Below the pieces are notes generated by a model, which searched no databases, had not been told where the DNA came from, and was given only the letters and a program-made list of their open reading frames with translations. 64,000 nucleotides of DNA from Hyphomicrobiales bacterium (GTDB taxonomy: Bacteria; Pseudomonadota; Alphaproteobacteria; Rhizobiales; Rhizobiaceae), in contig UCCA01000004.1 of NCBI GenBank assembly GCA_900470805.1, positions 1 through 64,000 of the forward strand. The letters run 5' to 3'. The position numbers and the translations under genes are program-made. Position 1 is the first letter of the stretch; every line of letters begins with the position of its first letter. Below are positions 27,776 to 36,288 of the stretch, in pieces.

Positions 27776-27805
27776 AATTGCGGGCTGCGGCAAGTATCTC
27801 GAACC

Positions 27806-27834
27806 TTGACGCAATGTCGTTTATAAACTACAAA
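27806..27834 (+). promoter_or_regulatory. higBA promoter with embedded operator
   Basis: TTGACG (27806-27811), a 17-base spacer and TACAAA (27829-27834) form a good sigma-70-type promoter. The perfect palindrome GTTTATAAAC (27819-27828) lies in the spacer next to the -10, where the antitoxin could block RNA polymerase. The predicted transcript start falls at about 27841, the A of the toxin ATG. Confidence 0.65.
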
Positions 27835-27840
27835 TCGCCA

Positions 27841-28134
27841 ATGTTCGAACTCCGGCAGTCCGAAACATTCCGAAAGTGGAGGACGCGCTTGAAGGATGAG
27901 CGCGCCAGAGCCCTGATTGCGTCGCGGCTCGACAGACTTGCCTTTGGTCATGCGGGAGATGCGGCATCCGTAGGCGACGGAATCAGCGAACTGCGAATTC
28001 ACTACGGTCCGGGGTATCGAATTTATTTCACGAAGGACGGAGATACGCTGATCATCCTCCTTTGTGGCGGCGACAAGAGCAGTCAGGCACGCGATATCAG
28101 GATGGCGAAGCGCCTGCTCAGCGAGATGCGATGA
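27841..28134 (+). CDS. RelE/HigB-type toxin
   Basis: A 97-residue toxin of the RelE/ParE superfamily, the group annotated as addiction module killer protein. MFELRQSETFRKWRTRLKDERARALIASRLDRLAFGHAGD and SELRIHYGPGYRIYF are characteristic, and the basic residues fit an mRNA interferase that cuts at the ribosome. I choose ATG 27841 over ATG 27814 because the -10 element overlaps the longer start region. The antitoxin follows 6 bases later, the toxin-first order of higBA systems. Confidence 0.88.
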   Translation: MFELRQSETFRKWRTRLKDERARALIASRLDRLAFGHAGDAASVGDGISELRIHYGPGYRIYFTKDGDTLIILLCGGDKSSQARDIRMAKRLLSEMR

Positions 28135-28140
28135 GGAAAA

Positions 28141-28452
28141 ATGGCTGAGAAATTGACTCCTTACGATCCGGCCGAAGATCTGACGTCCGACGCTTCCGCG
28201 GCGATCTTCATGGCCGAGGCATTCGAGACCGAAGATGCCGGCTATATCGCCCACGCTCTTGGCGTCGTCGCGCGTGCCAGAGGCATGACCCAGATTGCCA
28301 ACGAGACGGGACTGTCACGAGAACAGCTCTATCGCTCGTTCAGCGAAAACGGCAACCCGACACTGAAAACCACGATATCGGTCATGAAGGCGCTGGGTGT
28401 CAGCCTGACCGCAAAGGTGCACTCTGAGCCGGGACGTGAAGGCCCGGCGTGA
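28141..28452 (+). CDS. HigA-like antitoxin
   Basis: A 103-residue DNA-binding antitoxin of the 'addiction module antidote' family. The helix-turn-helix is in VARARGMTQIANETGLSREQLYRSFSENGNPTLKTTISVMKALGV, and YDPAEDLTSDASAAIFMAEAFETEDAGYIAHALG is the family N-terminus that contacts the toxin. GAGGAAAA precedes the start. It neutralises the adjacent toxin and should repress the promoter at 27806. Confidence 0.9.
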   Translation: MAEKLTPYDPAEDLTSDASAAIFMAEAFETEDAGYIAHALGVVARARGMTQIANETGLSREQLYRSFSENGNPTLKTTISVMKALGVSLTAKVHSEPGREGPA

Positions 28453-28479
28453 TCGTCGCCAGCGAGTGAACCGCCCGGT

Positions 28480-29262
28480 CTAGACCGTAAACGCCTCGCG
28501 AAACGCCTCAAGCGCCAACTCGGGATCGCCCGACGCAAACGCCTCCATCCCCACGGGACCGGCATAGCCCATTGCCTTCAGCGCCCGCGCGATACCCTTC
28601 CAGTTGACCTCGCCCGTTCCCGGCTCCATGCGGCCGGGAACGTCGGCGACCTGGATTTCGCCGATCCATGGCAGGCTCTTGCGGCAGAGCTCGATCAGGT
28701 TCCCCTCGCCGATCTGGGCGTGATAGAGATCGAGATTGAGCCGCAGGCGCGGATGGTCGACGCTGGAGACCAGCGCCAGCGTGTCCTCCGCCCGCCCGAA
28801 CGGCACGCCGGGGTGATCGACCGGGAGGTTCAGGTTTTCGAGCGTGAAGGTCACGCCTTCCTCCTCGGCCATATCGACGATGCGGCAAAGCGTGTCGCGC
28901 GCCTTCAGCCACATCGGACCGGTCACCACCTCGATCGGCTGCACCGGCAGGCCACCGTCGCCGAGACCGGTCCCATGAAGGTTGAGGCGTTGCACGCCGA
29001 GCCGCTTGCCGACCTTGGCGGTCTCGCGCGCGGTTTTCAGCAACTCCGCCGCGCCCTCGTCGTCAGTCAGGCGGCCGCTGAGATAGCCGTTCATGATGGT
29101 GAAGGTCGCGCCTGACGCCTCAAGCTTGGATAGGTCATGCTCCGGCCAGTTCCACAGCCCGACGCCAAAACCCATCTCCGTTAACCTGGAGGCGCGCCAC
29201 TCGATAGGGCGGTCGCGCCAGATCATTTCGGCGCAGGCGGCCAGTTGGAACGGCGAACTCAT
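28480..29262 (-). CDS. Hydroxypyruvate isomerase-like TIM-barrel protein
   Basis: A 260-residue protein of the Hyi/OtnI family (AP-endonuclease-2 fold). MSSPFQLAACAEMIWRDRPIEWR, TLENLNLPVDHPGVPF, LNLDLYHAQIGEGNL and IQVADVPGRMEPGTGEVNW supply the metal and substrate residues. Family members interconvert hydroxypyruvate and tartronate semialdehyde or act on similar small keto acids and four-carbon sugars. The gene is downstream of xylA on the same strand but behind a strong terminator, so it is probably expressed separately. GGGAGG precedes the ATG. Confidence 0.87.
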   Translation of the reverse strand: MSSPFQLAACAEMIWRDRPIEWRASRLTEMGFGVGLWNWPEHDLSKLEASGATFTIMNGYLSGRLTDDEGAAELLKTARETAKVGKRLGVQRLNLHGTGLGDGGLPVQPIEVVTGPMWLKARDTLCRIVDMAEEEGVTFTLENLNLPVDHPGVPFGRAEDTLALVSSVDHPRLRLNLDLYHAQIGEGNLIELCRKSLPWIGEIQVADVPGRMEPGTGEVNWKGIARALKAMGYAGPVGMEAFASGDPELALEAFREAFTV

Positions 29263-29362
29263 GGTGATCCCTCCCGATCATGCATGCGAAATATCTGGTG
29301 CAATAGAGCTGATATTCGAGACATCCGCAATCGCGGATCATTGCCACCTATCGCCTTGCTTC

Positions 29363-29403
29363 AAAAAAGAAAAAGGTCGGGAAGCATGCGCTTCCCGACC
29401 TTT
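29363..29403 (-). terminator. Strong rho-independent terminator of the xyl operon
   Basis: On the minus strand an 11-bp perfect stem (GGTCGGGAAGC over GCTTCCCGACC, 4-base loop) is followed by TTTTTCTTTTTT. It lies 22 bases past the xylA stop. Confidence 0.93.
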
Positions 29404-29425
29404 GATTTCAGCAACCGCGCGTCGA

Positions 29426-30736
29426 TCAGACGTAACGGTTGACGACGTTCTCCAGCAGTTCTTGCTGGCCCGAGCGCGGCTGCGGGTTGATGTCCTGGCT
29501 CTCGACGCGGGCCGCGATCGCTTCCAGCGAATACTCGCCGCGCAGCATCTTCTGGCTTTCGGCCGAATCCCAGCCAGCATAGCGGTTGGCGAGCGGCTGC
29601 GACAGCGCCCTGTCCTCGATCATCTTCGCCGCAGCCTTCAGGCCACGGGCGCAGCAATCCATGCCGCCGATGTGGCCGATCAGGAGATCCGCCGGATCGA
29701 GCGACTGGCGGCGCAGCTTCGAATCGAAGTTGGTGCCGCCCGAGGTGAAGCCACCGCCGGCCAGGACCTGGTAGTAGGCGAGCGCCATTTCAGGCACGTT
29801 GTTCGGGAACTGGTCGGTATCCCAGCCGGACTGGTAGTCGTTGCGGTTCATGTCGATCGAGCCGAAGATGCCGAGCGCGTTGGCAAGCGCCAGCTCGTGC
29901 TCGAAGGAGTGGCCGGCGAGGATCGCGTGGCCCTGCTCGATGTTGAGCTTCACTTCGTTCTCGAGGCCGTTCTTCTTCAGGAAGCCGTAGACCGTCGCGA
30001 CGTCGTAGTCGTACTGGTGCTTGGTCGGCTCCTGCGGCTTCGGCTCGATCAGGATCTGGCCCTTGAAGCCGATCTTGTGCTTGTACTCGACCACGAGGTT
30101 GAGGAAGCGGCCCATCTGGTCGAGCTCGCGCTTCAGGTCGGTGTTGAGCAGCGTCTCATAGCCTTCGCGCCCGCCCCACAGCACATAGTTCTCGCCGCCA
30201 AGCCGCTGCGTTGCGTCTAGGCAGGTCTTCACCGTCGCCGCCGAAAAAGCGAAGACGTCTGGGTCCGGATTGGTGGCCGCACCCGACATGAAGCGGCGGT
30301 TGGAGAACAGGTTCGCCGTGCCCCAGAGCAGCTTGGTACCTGTCGCGGCCTGCTTCTCGGCGAAGTAATCGACGATCTCGTTGAGGTTCCTGGTATTCTC
30401 GGCAAAATTCTTGCCCTCGGGACGCACGTCCGCGTCGTGGAAGCAGTAATACGGCGCGCCGAGCAGCGAAAAGAATTCGAAGGCGACGTCGGCCTTCAGC
30501 TTCGCGGCCTGCATCGTGTCCTCGAACCACGGACGCAGGAACGTCTGCCCGCCGAAGGGGTCGCCGCCCGGCCATGTGAACGTGTGCCAGTAGGCGACCG
30601 CGAAACGCAGATGGTCTTCCATCCGCTTGCCGAGAACGATCTCGTCCGGCTGGTAGTAGCGGAAGGCCAACGGATTGGTGCTGTCGGGGCCTTCATACTT
30701 GATCTTCTGGATATCGCCGAAAAATCCGGTGCTCAT
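29426..30736 (-). CDS. xylA: Xylose isomerase
   Basis: A 436-residue class II xylose isomerase converting D-xylose to D-xylulose in the cytosol. The family motifs [10 protein letters not shown] and [17 protein letters not shown] carry metal and substrate residues; [11 protein letters not shown] holds the catalytic His region and HDADVRPEG another ligand set. The length matches the family. The start at 30736 (MSTGFFGDI) has AGGAGGAG upstream. Last gene of the operon regulator-xylB-xylA, separated from xylB by a 218-base repeat-containing gap. Confidence 0.97.
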   Translation of the reverse strand: MSTGFFGDIQKIKYEGPDSTNPLAFRYYQPDEIVLGKRMEDHLRFAVAYWHTFTWPGGDPFGGQTFLRPWFEDTMQAAKLKADVAFEFFSLLGAPYYCFHDADVRPEGKNFAENTRNLNEIVDYFAEKQAATGTKLLWGTANLFSNRRFMSGAATNPDPDVFAFSAATVKTCLDATQRLGGENYVLWGGREGYETLLNTDLKRELDQMGRFLNLVVEYKHKIGFKGQILIEPKPQEPTKHQYDYDVATVYGFLKKNGLENEVKLNIEQGHAILAGHSFEHELALANALGIFGSIDMNRNDYQSGWDTDQFPNNVPEMALAYYQVLAGGGFTSGGTNFDSKLRRQSLDPADLLIGHIGGMDCCARGLKAAAKMIEDRALSQPLANRYAGWDSAESQKMLRGEYSLEAIAARVESQDINPQPRSGQQELLENVVNRYV

Positions 30737-30799
30737 GGGGTACTCCTCCTTGGGTGTGGTTCGATGGTGATGGTGTTCCGTAGAGCCTGCGGCTCGAGA

Positions 30800-30926
30800 C
30801 CCCCTCTGCCTGCCGACATCTCCCCCACAAGGGGGGAGAAAGCTGGTGGCACCGCCCCTCACCTCGAAAGGCGAGAGCGCGGGGGCACGAAGCCCCTCCC
30901 CCTTGTGGGGAGGGGTCGGGGAGGGG
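30800..30926. repeat. Mosaic intergenic repeat between xylB and xylA
   Basis: Left part CCCCCTCTGCCTGCCGACATC then TCCCCCACAAGGGGGGAGA resembles the RIME left end; the right part CCCCTCCCCCTTGTGGGGAGGGG is a different palindrome that also appears at the left edge of the window. It looks like a hybrid of two repeat modules. Confidence 0.7.
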
Positions 30927-30954
30927 CCTTACGACACCTCCCAGTGAATTTTCC

Positions 30955-32409
30955 TCAATGCGCCAAAGCCTTGATCGCCGGATAAAGCTCACGATAGCGG
31001 CCATAAGCCTCCTCATACGCCCCGCTCAGCGCCGCAACCGGCTCGATCGTCCCATCCGTCTCAGGCGGCGTGCAGACCGCCACAGGATCGGCCCCGGTGG
31101 CCGCGATCAGCCCCAGCCGTGCCGCACCGAACGCTGCGCCGAAATCCCCGTCGGCAGGCAGGTCTACCGGCACGCCGAGCGCGGTGGCGATCGACGCCAG
31201 CCAGTAGCGCGAGCGCGAGCCGCCGCCGATGGCGGTGACGCGGGAGATGTCCGTGCCGGCAGACCGCAGCGCTTCGAGATTGTCGCGGATCGCAAACGAC
31301 ACGCCTTCGAGCACCGCCTGGGTCAGCACCACGCGGCTGCTCTCGTGCTCCAGGCCCATGAAGGCCCCGCGAATGGCGGCGTCGTTGTGCGGCGTGCGCT
31401 CGCCGGAAAGATAAGGCAGGAAGGTGACGCCGGAGGGCGCCTTCAGCGTCTCGCCGAGTTCGGCCGTCAGATCGGCGGCCGACTTGCCGGTCACGTGCGA
31501 ATGCCAGTTGAGCGCGTCGGTGGCCGACAGGATCACACCCATTTGGTGCCAGGTGTTGGGCAGTGCGTGGCAGAAGGCGTGCACGGCGCTCTCCGGCTTC
31601 GGCAGATAGGACCCGTTGGCGGCAAACAGCACGCCCGAGGTGCCAAGCGACACGAAGGCCGCGCCATGGCTGACGGTGCCCATGCCGCAGGCCGACGCCG
31701 CGTTGTCGCCTGCCCCGCCGGCAACGACGACAGAACCGGTAATGCCCCATTGCGACGCCAGTTCGCCGCGCAGCTTGCCGGCCTGCTCGGTACCTTCGAC
31801 CAGCGTTGGCATATGCGTCTCGTCAAGGCCGGTGGCTTCGAGCAACTCCGACGACCATTTGCGCTTGCCGGTGTCGAGCCAGGAGGTGCCAGCCGAGTCG
31901 GACATTTCGGAAATGTGCTCGCCGGTCAGCCAAAGCCGCAGATAATCCTTTGGCAGCAGCACCTTGGCCACCTTGGCGAAAATCTCAGGCTCGTTTTTGG
32001 CGACCCAGGCGAGCTTCGGCGCGGTGAAGCCGGGGAAAACGATGTTGCCGGTCAGCTTGCGGAATTTCGGATCGGCGTCGAGCGCCGCCGCTTCCGCGTA
32101 GCTGCGCGTGTCGTTCCAGAGGATGCAGGGGCGTAGCACCTTGTCGTCGGCGTCAAGCAGCGTCGCGCCATGCATCTGCCCGGAGAGGCCGATGCCCTTC
32201 ACGGCGGCCAGCTCCTTCGGATGCTTCGCCGTCAGCCCCGCGATCGCCTCTTCGCTGGCGCGGATCCAGTGCGACGGCTCCTGTTCAGACCACCCGTGAT
32301 GTGGACGCGACACGTCGAGCGAGCCGTTGGCCGAACCGATGATCTTCTGATCGCCATCGATCAGCATGGCTTTGACGCCTGATGTTCCGAGATCGAGACC
32401 CAGATACAT
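30955..32409 (-). CDS. xylB: Xylulokinase
   Basis: A 484-residue FGGY-family kinase that phosphorylates D-xylulose to xylulose 5-phosphate for the pentose phosphate pathway. MYLGLDLGTSGVKAMLIDGD is the N-terminal phosphate-binding segment, GLSGQMHGATLLDADDKVLRPCILWNDTR the xylulokinase-specific block, and TAIGGGSRSRYWLASIATALGVPVDLP the C-terminal FGGY signature region. It follows the LacI gene by 18 bases; GGGAGAAA precedes the ATG. Confidence 0.96.
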   Translation of the reverse strand: MYLGLDLGTSGVKAMLIDGDQKIIGSANGSLDVSRPHHGWSEQEPSHWIRASEEAIAGLTAKHPKELAAVKGIGLSGQMHGATLLDADDKVLRPCILWNDTRSYAEAAALDADPKFRKLTGNIVFPGFTAPKLAWVAKNEPEIFAKVAKVLLPKDYLRLWLTGEHISEMSDSAGTSWLDTGKRKWSSELLEATGLDETHMPTLVEGTEQAGKLRGELASQWGITGSVVVAGGAGDNAASACGMGTVSHGAAFVSLGTSGVLFAANGSYLPKPESAVHAFCHALPNTWHQMGVILSATDALNWHSHVTGKSAADLTAELGETLKAPSGVTFLPYLSGERTPHNDAAIRGAFMGLEHESSRVVLTQAVLEGVSFAIRDNLEALRSAGTDISRVTAIGGGSRSRYWLASIATALGVPVDLPADGDFGAAFGAARLGLIAATGADPVAVCTPPETDGTIEPVAALSGAYEEAYGRYRELYPAIKALAH

Positions 32410-32427
32410 GTGTTTCTCCCTTTGCCG

Positions 32428-33453
32428 TTACGGCAGATTGTCTTTCAAGAATATGTCGAGACGGATGCGTTCCTGCGCGTCGATGACGGACAGCCCATCA
32501 GCTTTCGCCTTCAGCACGCGGATGGCGCTGCGCACCTCGTGGCCCGCATCCTGGTTCAAGATTGCGTCGATCGTACCGTCGAGAAGGGCGGCGCGCGTAT
32601 GCGCGGTCAGCTCATGCGCGACGACGGTCAGCCGCCGGTCGGCCGCCTTGTCCTTCAGCGCCCGGATCAGCCCGCGATTGCCGGCGCCGAGGCTGTAGAC
32701 CCCGATGATCGCGTCGCGCTTCGCCAATGCATCGGCCACCAGCATGTGCGCCATATCGGGATCGTCACGACCTTCGATCACGGGCAGAACGGTCAGATCC
32801 GGAAACTCCTCGGCGATCAGCGAGGCGAACCCCTCGAGCCGCTCGCGGTGGTCGCGCACCAGCATCGAGCCGGCGAGAACCGCGATGTCGCCCTTGGCGC
32901 CACCGAGAAACCGCCCGAGCAGCCGCGCTGCCGTGCGGCCGGCCGCAATATTATCGACGCCGGCATAGTGATAGCGCAGCGAACCGGTGAGATCGGAAAC
33001 GACGGTAACGACGGGAATGCCAGATTGAACCAGCCGATCGACCGCCTCGCGCACGTCAGGCGAGTCGGTCGCCACCAGCGCGATGCCGGCCGGCCGTTCC
33101 TCACCGAGCTGATCGAGCACGGCGACCAGCGCTGCCGGATCGAAAGCCGGAACCTCGACGGTGCGAATATCGGTCCGCTCCACCGGTGAGCGCGCCACGG
33201 CGGCCCGGACCTCGGCGTTCAGCCCGTGCATGAAGGAATTGTCGCTGGCGGGAACGATGAAGACCAACGGATACGTGCGGCCCTTGGCCAGATTGGCGGC
33301 GGCAACGTCCCTGACATAGCCGATCTCGCGAATGGCAGCCTCGACCTTATCCCGCGTCACGCCACGCACACCAGGACGCTGGTTCAGCACCCGGTCGACG
33401 GTCGCAAGGCTGACGCCCGCTGCAGCGGCGATATCGTGAACGGTTGGCCTCAT
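32428..33453 (-). CDS. LacI family regulator of the xylose operon
   Basis: A 341-residue LacI-type regulator. RPTVHDIAAAAGVSLATVDRVLNQRPGVRGVT is the helix-turn-helix, with LATVDRVLN typical of the subgroup regulating pentose genes; the rest is a periplasmic-binding-protein-like core. It is the first gene of regulator-xylB-xylA and probably represses its own operon through the operator 20 bases upstream. I start at ATG 33453 with AGGAGGAG upstream; the preceding codon is an in-frame GTG. Confidence 0.88.
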   Translation of the reverse strand: MRPTVHDIAAAAGVSLATVDRVLNQRPGVRGVTRDKVEAAIREIGYVRDVAAANLAKGRTYPLVFIVPASDNSFMHGLNAEVRAAVARSPVERTDIRTVEVPAFDPAALVAVLDQLGEERPAGIALVATDSPDVREAVDRLVQSGIPVVTVVSDLTGSLRYHYAGVDNIAAGRTAARLLGRFLGGAKGDIAVLAGSMLVRDHRERLEGFASLIAEEFPDLTVLPVIEGRDDPDMAHMLVADALAKRDAIIGVYSLGAGNRGLIRALKDKAADRRLTVVAHELTAHTRAALLDGTIDAILNQDAGHEVRSAIRVLKAKADGLSVIDAQERIRLDIFLKDNLP

Positions 33454-33472
33454 CACTCCTCCTGACGAGACC

Positions 33473-33484
33473 TTTAACGCTAAA
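33473..33484. promoter_or_regulatory. LacI-type operator of the xyl operon
   Basis: TTTAACGCTAAA is a near-perfect palindrome (TTTAnCGnTAAA) with the central CG of LacI operators, placed 20 bases upstream of the regulator start. It fits autoregulation of the whole operon. Confidence 0.6.
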
Positions 33485-33540
33485 TTTGATGTACGTAAAT
33501 CAGAAATTCGGCGAGGCCGATATTTCGTCCTGCCGGAGGC

Positions 33541-34536
33541 TTACTTCTCATGGTCGCCAGCGATGCTGGTTTCCAGCGCGGCAGCCATTTTCCTGAGATC
33601 GCGCGGCTTGCCGCCCACCGTCTCGATCGCCGCGACGGCGAGATCGCGGGCGACGTAATCGGACTTGTGGCCCATGTTGTGGATGACGAGCAGACGCGCG
33701 CCCTTGATGACTCGGGCGAGATGGCGCGAGTGGATGTCGGGCGAAACGACGCTGTCGGTATCACCCGTGATGATGACAGTCGGCGTGGCAATGCGCCCGT
33801 ATTGCGGCGAATTGGTCTTCGTCCATTCCAGCAGGTTGGCGACGTCGATGGCGTTGTCGCGGAACGCCCTGGGCCCTAGCGCCTGAAGCGCCCGCGCCTC
33901 GGTGACATAGCCCGGCGGTCGCGGATTGGGCGCGAACACCGAGCGCGTCGCGCCATTGATCATCGCCAACCCGACCGGCGGCACGACCAGAGCACTGAAA
34001 AGCGCGCCCGTGACCGGCACCTTGGCCGCGTCGTAATACCAGGCGATGCCGCCCGGCCACGGGTAAACCGCCGGCGACAGGAAGACGAGGCCAAGCACCA
34101 TGTCGGGATGACGCAACGCGAAGGCCGCCGCCACCGCGCCGCCGAAGGAATGGCTGACGATAACAGCCTTGCCGATGCCGCGCTTCTTCATCAGCGCCGC
34201 GATCGCATCCGCCTGCCCGTCGGGAAACGCGTTCTCCGGCCCGCCCCGATCGGATCGGCCGTGACCGGGGCGATCGACGAACAGCAGGTCGGCGCGGCCC
34301 TCCAGCTTTTCGCGGAACGAAAACACCGGATCGTAGAGATTGGCGCTGGCGCCGTGGATGAAGATGATGGGCGGCAGCTCAGGCTTCTTCGCGCGGAGAT
34401 AGAGGCTGTTCATCCTGTAGCCGCCAACATCGATCCGCTCCTCATCCGCCGACGGGGCGACGGCGAGGACCTGGCTGACGGCGATGGAGAACACGACGGA
34501 GAGAAGCGCGAGGAGTTTGGCGGAGGCTTTGATCAT
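33541..34536 (-). CDS. Exported alpha/beta hydrolase
   Basis: A 331-residue alpha/beta-fold hydrolase. The N-terminus MIKASAKLLALLSVVFSIAVSQVLA is a signal peptide or membrane anchor. IIFIHGASANLYDP is the oxyanion loop, VSHSFGGAVAAA holds the nucleophile serine, and VITGDTDSVVSP and HNMGHKSDY supply Asp and His. Similar proteins include haloperoxidase-like esterases and epoxide-type hydrolases; substrate unknown. The start at 34536 is inferred from the signal sequence. The gene is on the same strand as the efflux genes upstream (92-base gap). Confidence 0.8.
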   Translation of the reverse strand: MIKASAKLLALLSVVFSIAVSQVLAVAPSADEERIDVGGYRMNSLYLRAKKPELPPIIFIHGASANLYDPVFSFREKLEGRADLLFVDRPGHGRSDRGGPENAFPDGQADAIAALMKKRGIGKAVIVSHSFGGAVAAAFALRHPDMVLGLVFLSPAVYPWPGGIAWYYDAAKVPVTGALFSALVVPPVGLAMINGATRSVFAPNPRPPGYVTEARALQALGPRAFRDNAIDVANLLEWTKTNSPQYGRIATPTVIITGDTDSVVSPDIHSRHLARVIKGARLLVIHNMGHKSDYVARDLAVAAIETVGGKPRDLRKMAAALETSIAGDHEK

Positions 34537-34628
34537 GAAGCAGCGTCGATCCCGGTGATATCGACGACTATACGCAGATACGCCGGCTTTGGTTTCCAAA
34601 GCCGGCGTCATTATTCCAACGGTCTGCG

Positions 34629-36221
34629 TCAGTGGCCGCCGCCACCGCCGCCGCCACCTTGCGGCGCTGGCTTGTCGATCAGCACGATGCCGACAATCAT
34701 GGCGGTAAACAGCACCGTCAGGATGACGAAGATATCGCTGAACGACATCACCATCGCCTGCTTCGTCACCATGCCGACCATCTGCTTGATCGCGACGGTG
34801 GCCCCATCCATGCCATAGGCATCGTAGTTCGAGGTCATCGACTTGATCTGGTCGTTCGCCATCGGGTTGCCCCAGTCGAGACCCTCGCGGATGCGCTGGT
34901 AGTGGACGTCCTGCCGGTTGGTCAGCAGCGTGTTGATGACAGCCAGACCGACGGCGCCGCCGAGGTTACGCGTCAGGTTGAACAGGCCCGAGGCGCCGCG
35001 CATGCGGGCCGGCGGCATCGTGCCGAGCGCGATGTTGTTGATCGGCACCATGCACATCATCAGGCCGAAGCCGCGCAAAAGCTGCGGTATCAGCAACTCG
35101 TAGAAGTCCCAGTCCGTGGTCACGCCGGTCATGATCCAGGTGCCGGCGGCAAAGCTCACGAAGCCGAGCACCATCATCATCCTGAGATCCATCTTGGTCG
35201 ACAGCTTTCCGGCGATCGGAGCCGTGACGAACATCGCAAGACCAGAAACGAACATGGTCTCGCCGATCATCAGCGAATCGTAGCCGCGGATCCGCCCGAG
35301 ATAGAGCGGGTAGATGTAGGTCAGCCCGTAGAGGCCGATACCCATGACGAAGGAAAACAGCGAGCCCACCGCAAAGTTTCGATTGCTGAAAGCCCTGAGA
35401 TCCACCACCGGGAAATCCACCTTGAAGGCGCGATAGAAGAACACAACGCAACCGATCGTCGACGCGATGGCGCCCATGACGATATGGCTGTCGTTGAACC
35501 AGTCGTTCGAGTTGCCTTCCTCCAGCACGTATTCCAGCGCACCGAGGAACACGCCCATCGACACCAGGCCCCACCAGTCGAACTTCTTGATCAGCGAGAA
35601 TTCCGGCTTGTCGAAATCGATGAAATTCCAGGTCACGATAGTGACGATGATGCCGGGAATGATATTGACCAGGAACAGCCAGTGCCACGAGAACGCATGG
35701 CTGAGATACCCGCCGACGGTCGGCCCGATGGTCGGTGCCAGCGTCGCAATCAGGCCGATGATCGGCGAGACGATCGAGCGCTTGGAGGCCGGGAAGATGG
35801 TGAAGGCCGCCGCGAACACCGAGGGGATCATGCCGCCGCCGATAAAGCCCTGGATGGCGCGGTAGACGATCATCTGGTCGATGTTCGTCGCCGTCGCGCA
35901 GAGCGCGCTGGCCATGGTGAAACCGGCCGCCGAAAAGGCGAACAGGTAGCGGGTCGAGATGATCCGCGCCAGCGTGCCCGATAGCGGGATCATGATGACT
36001 TCGGCGATCAGGTACGATGTCTGCACCCAGCCGATCTCGTCCGAGCCGGCGCTGAGGCCGGCCTGGATTTCGGAGAGCGACGCCGACACGATCTGGATGT
36101 CGAGAATCGACATGAACATGCCGACCACCATCGCGAAAAACGCGATCAGCTTGCGTGGGTCCATCGCATCCGCTGCGGCCGGGGGGGCCGGAACGGATCC
36201 TGCTGTTACGCTCGTGGCCAT
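34629..36221 (-). CDS. EmrB/QacA-type multidrug exporter (DHA2 family)
   Basis: A 530-residue major facilitator with about 14 helices. The motif-C segment APTIGPTVGGYLS and the early MSILDIQIVSASLSEIQ are hallmarks of DHA2 drug:proton antiporters of the EmrB group. It ends in an unusual run of eight glycines and a histidine. With the adjacent membrane fusion protein (67 bases upstream in the same operon) it should form an EmrAB-like pump that exports lipophilic toxins through a TolC-like channel not present here. Confidence 0.92.
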   Translation of the reverse strand: MATSVTAGSVPAPPAAADAMDPRKLIAFFAMVVGMFMSILDIQIVSASLSEIQAGLSAGSDEIGWVQTSYLIAEVIMIPLSGTLARIISTRYLFAFSAAGFTMASALCATATNIDQMIVYRAIQGFIGGGMIPSVFAAAFTIFPASKRSIVSPIIGLIATLAPTIGPTVGGYLSHAFSWHWLFLVNIIPGIIVTIVTWNFIDFDKPEFSLIKKFDWWGLVSMGVFLGALEYVLEEGNSNDWFNDSHIVMGAIASTIGCVVFFYRAFKVDFPVVDLRAFSNRNFAVGSLFSFVMGIGLYGLTYIYPLYLGRIRGYDSLMIGETMFVSGLAMFVTAPIAGKLSTKMDLRMMMVLGFVSFAAGTWIMTGVTTDWDFYELLIPQLLRGFGLMMCMVPINNIALGTMPPARMRGASGLFNLTRNLGGAVGLAVINTLLTNRQDVHYQRIREGLDWGNPMANDQIKSMTSNYDAYGMDGATVAIKQMVGMVTKQAMVMSFSDIFVILTVLFTAMIVGIVLIDKPAPQGGGGGGGGH

Positions 36222-36288
36222 GGGCCCACCTCGTCAGACGATATTGCGTGCCGCTGCAATTGCTTGCGGCAGGATTACTTGAAAGCGA

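Noticed and set aside
32428-33453. Assigning the LacI gene as E. coli-type XylR
   Set aside because: E. coli XylR is an AraC-family activator. This one is LacI-type, so I name the role but give no symbol.
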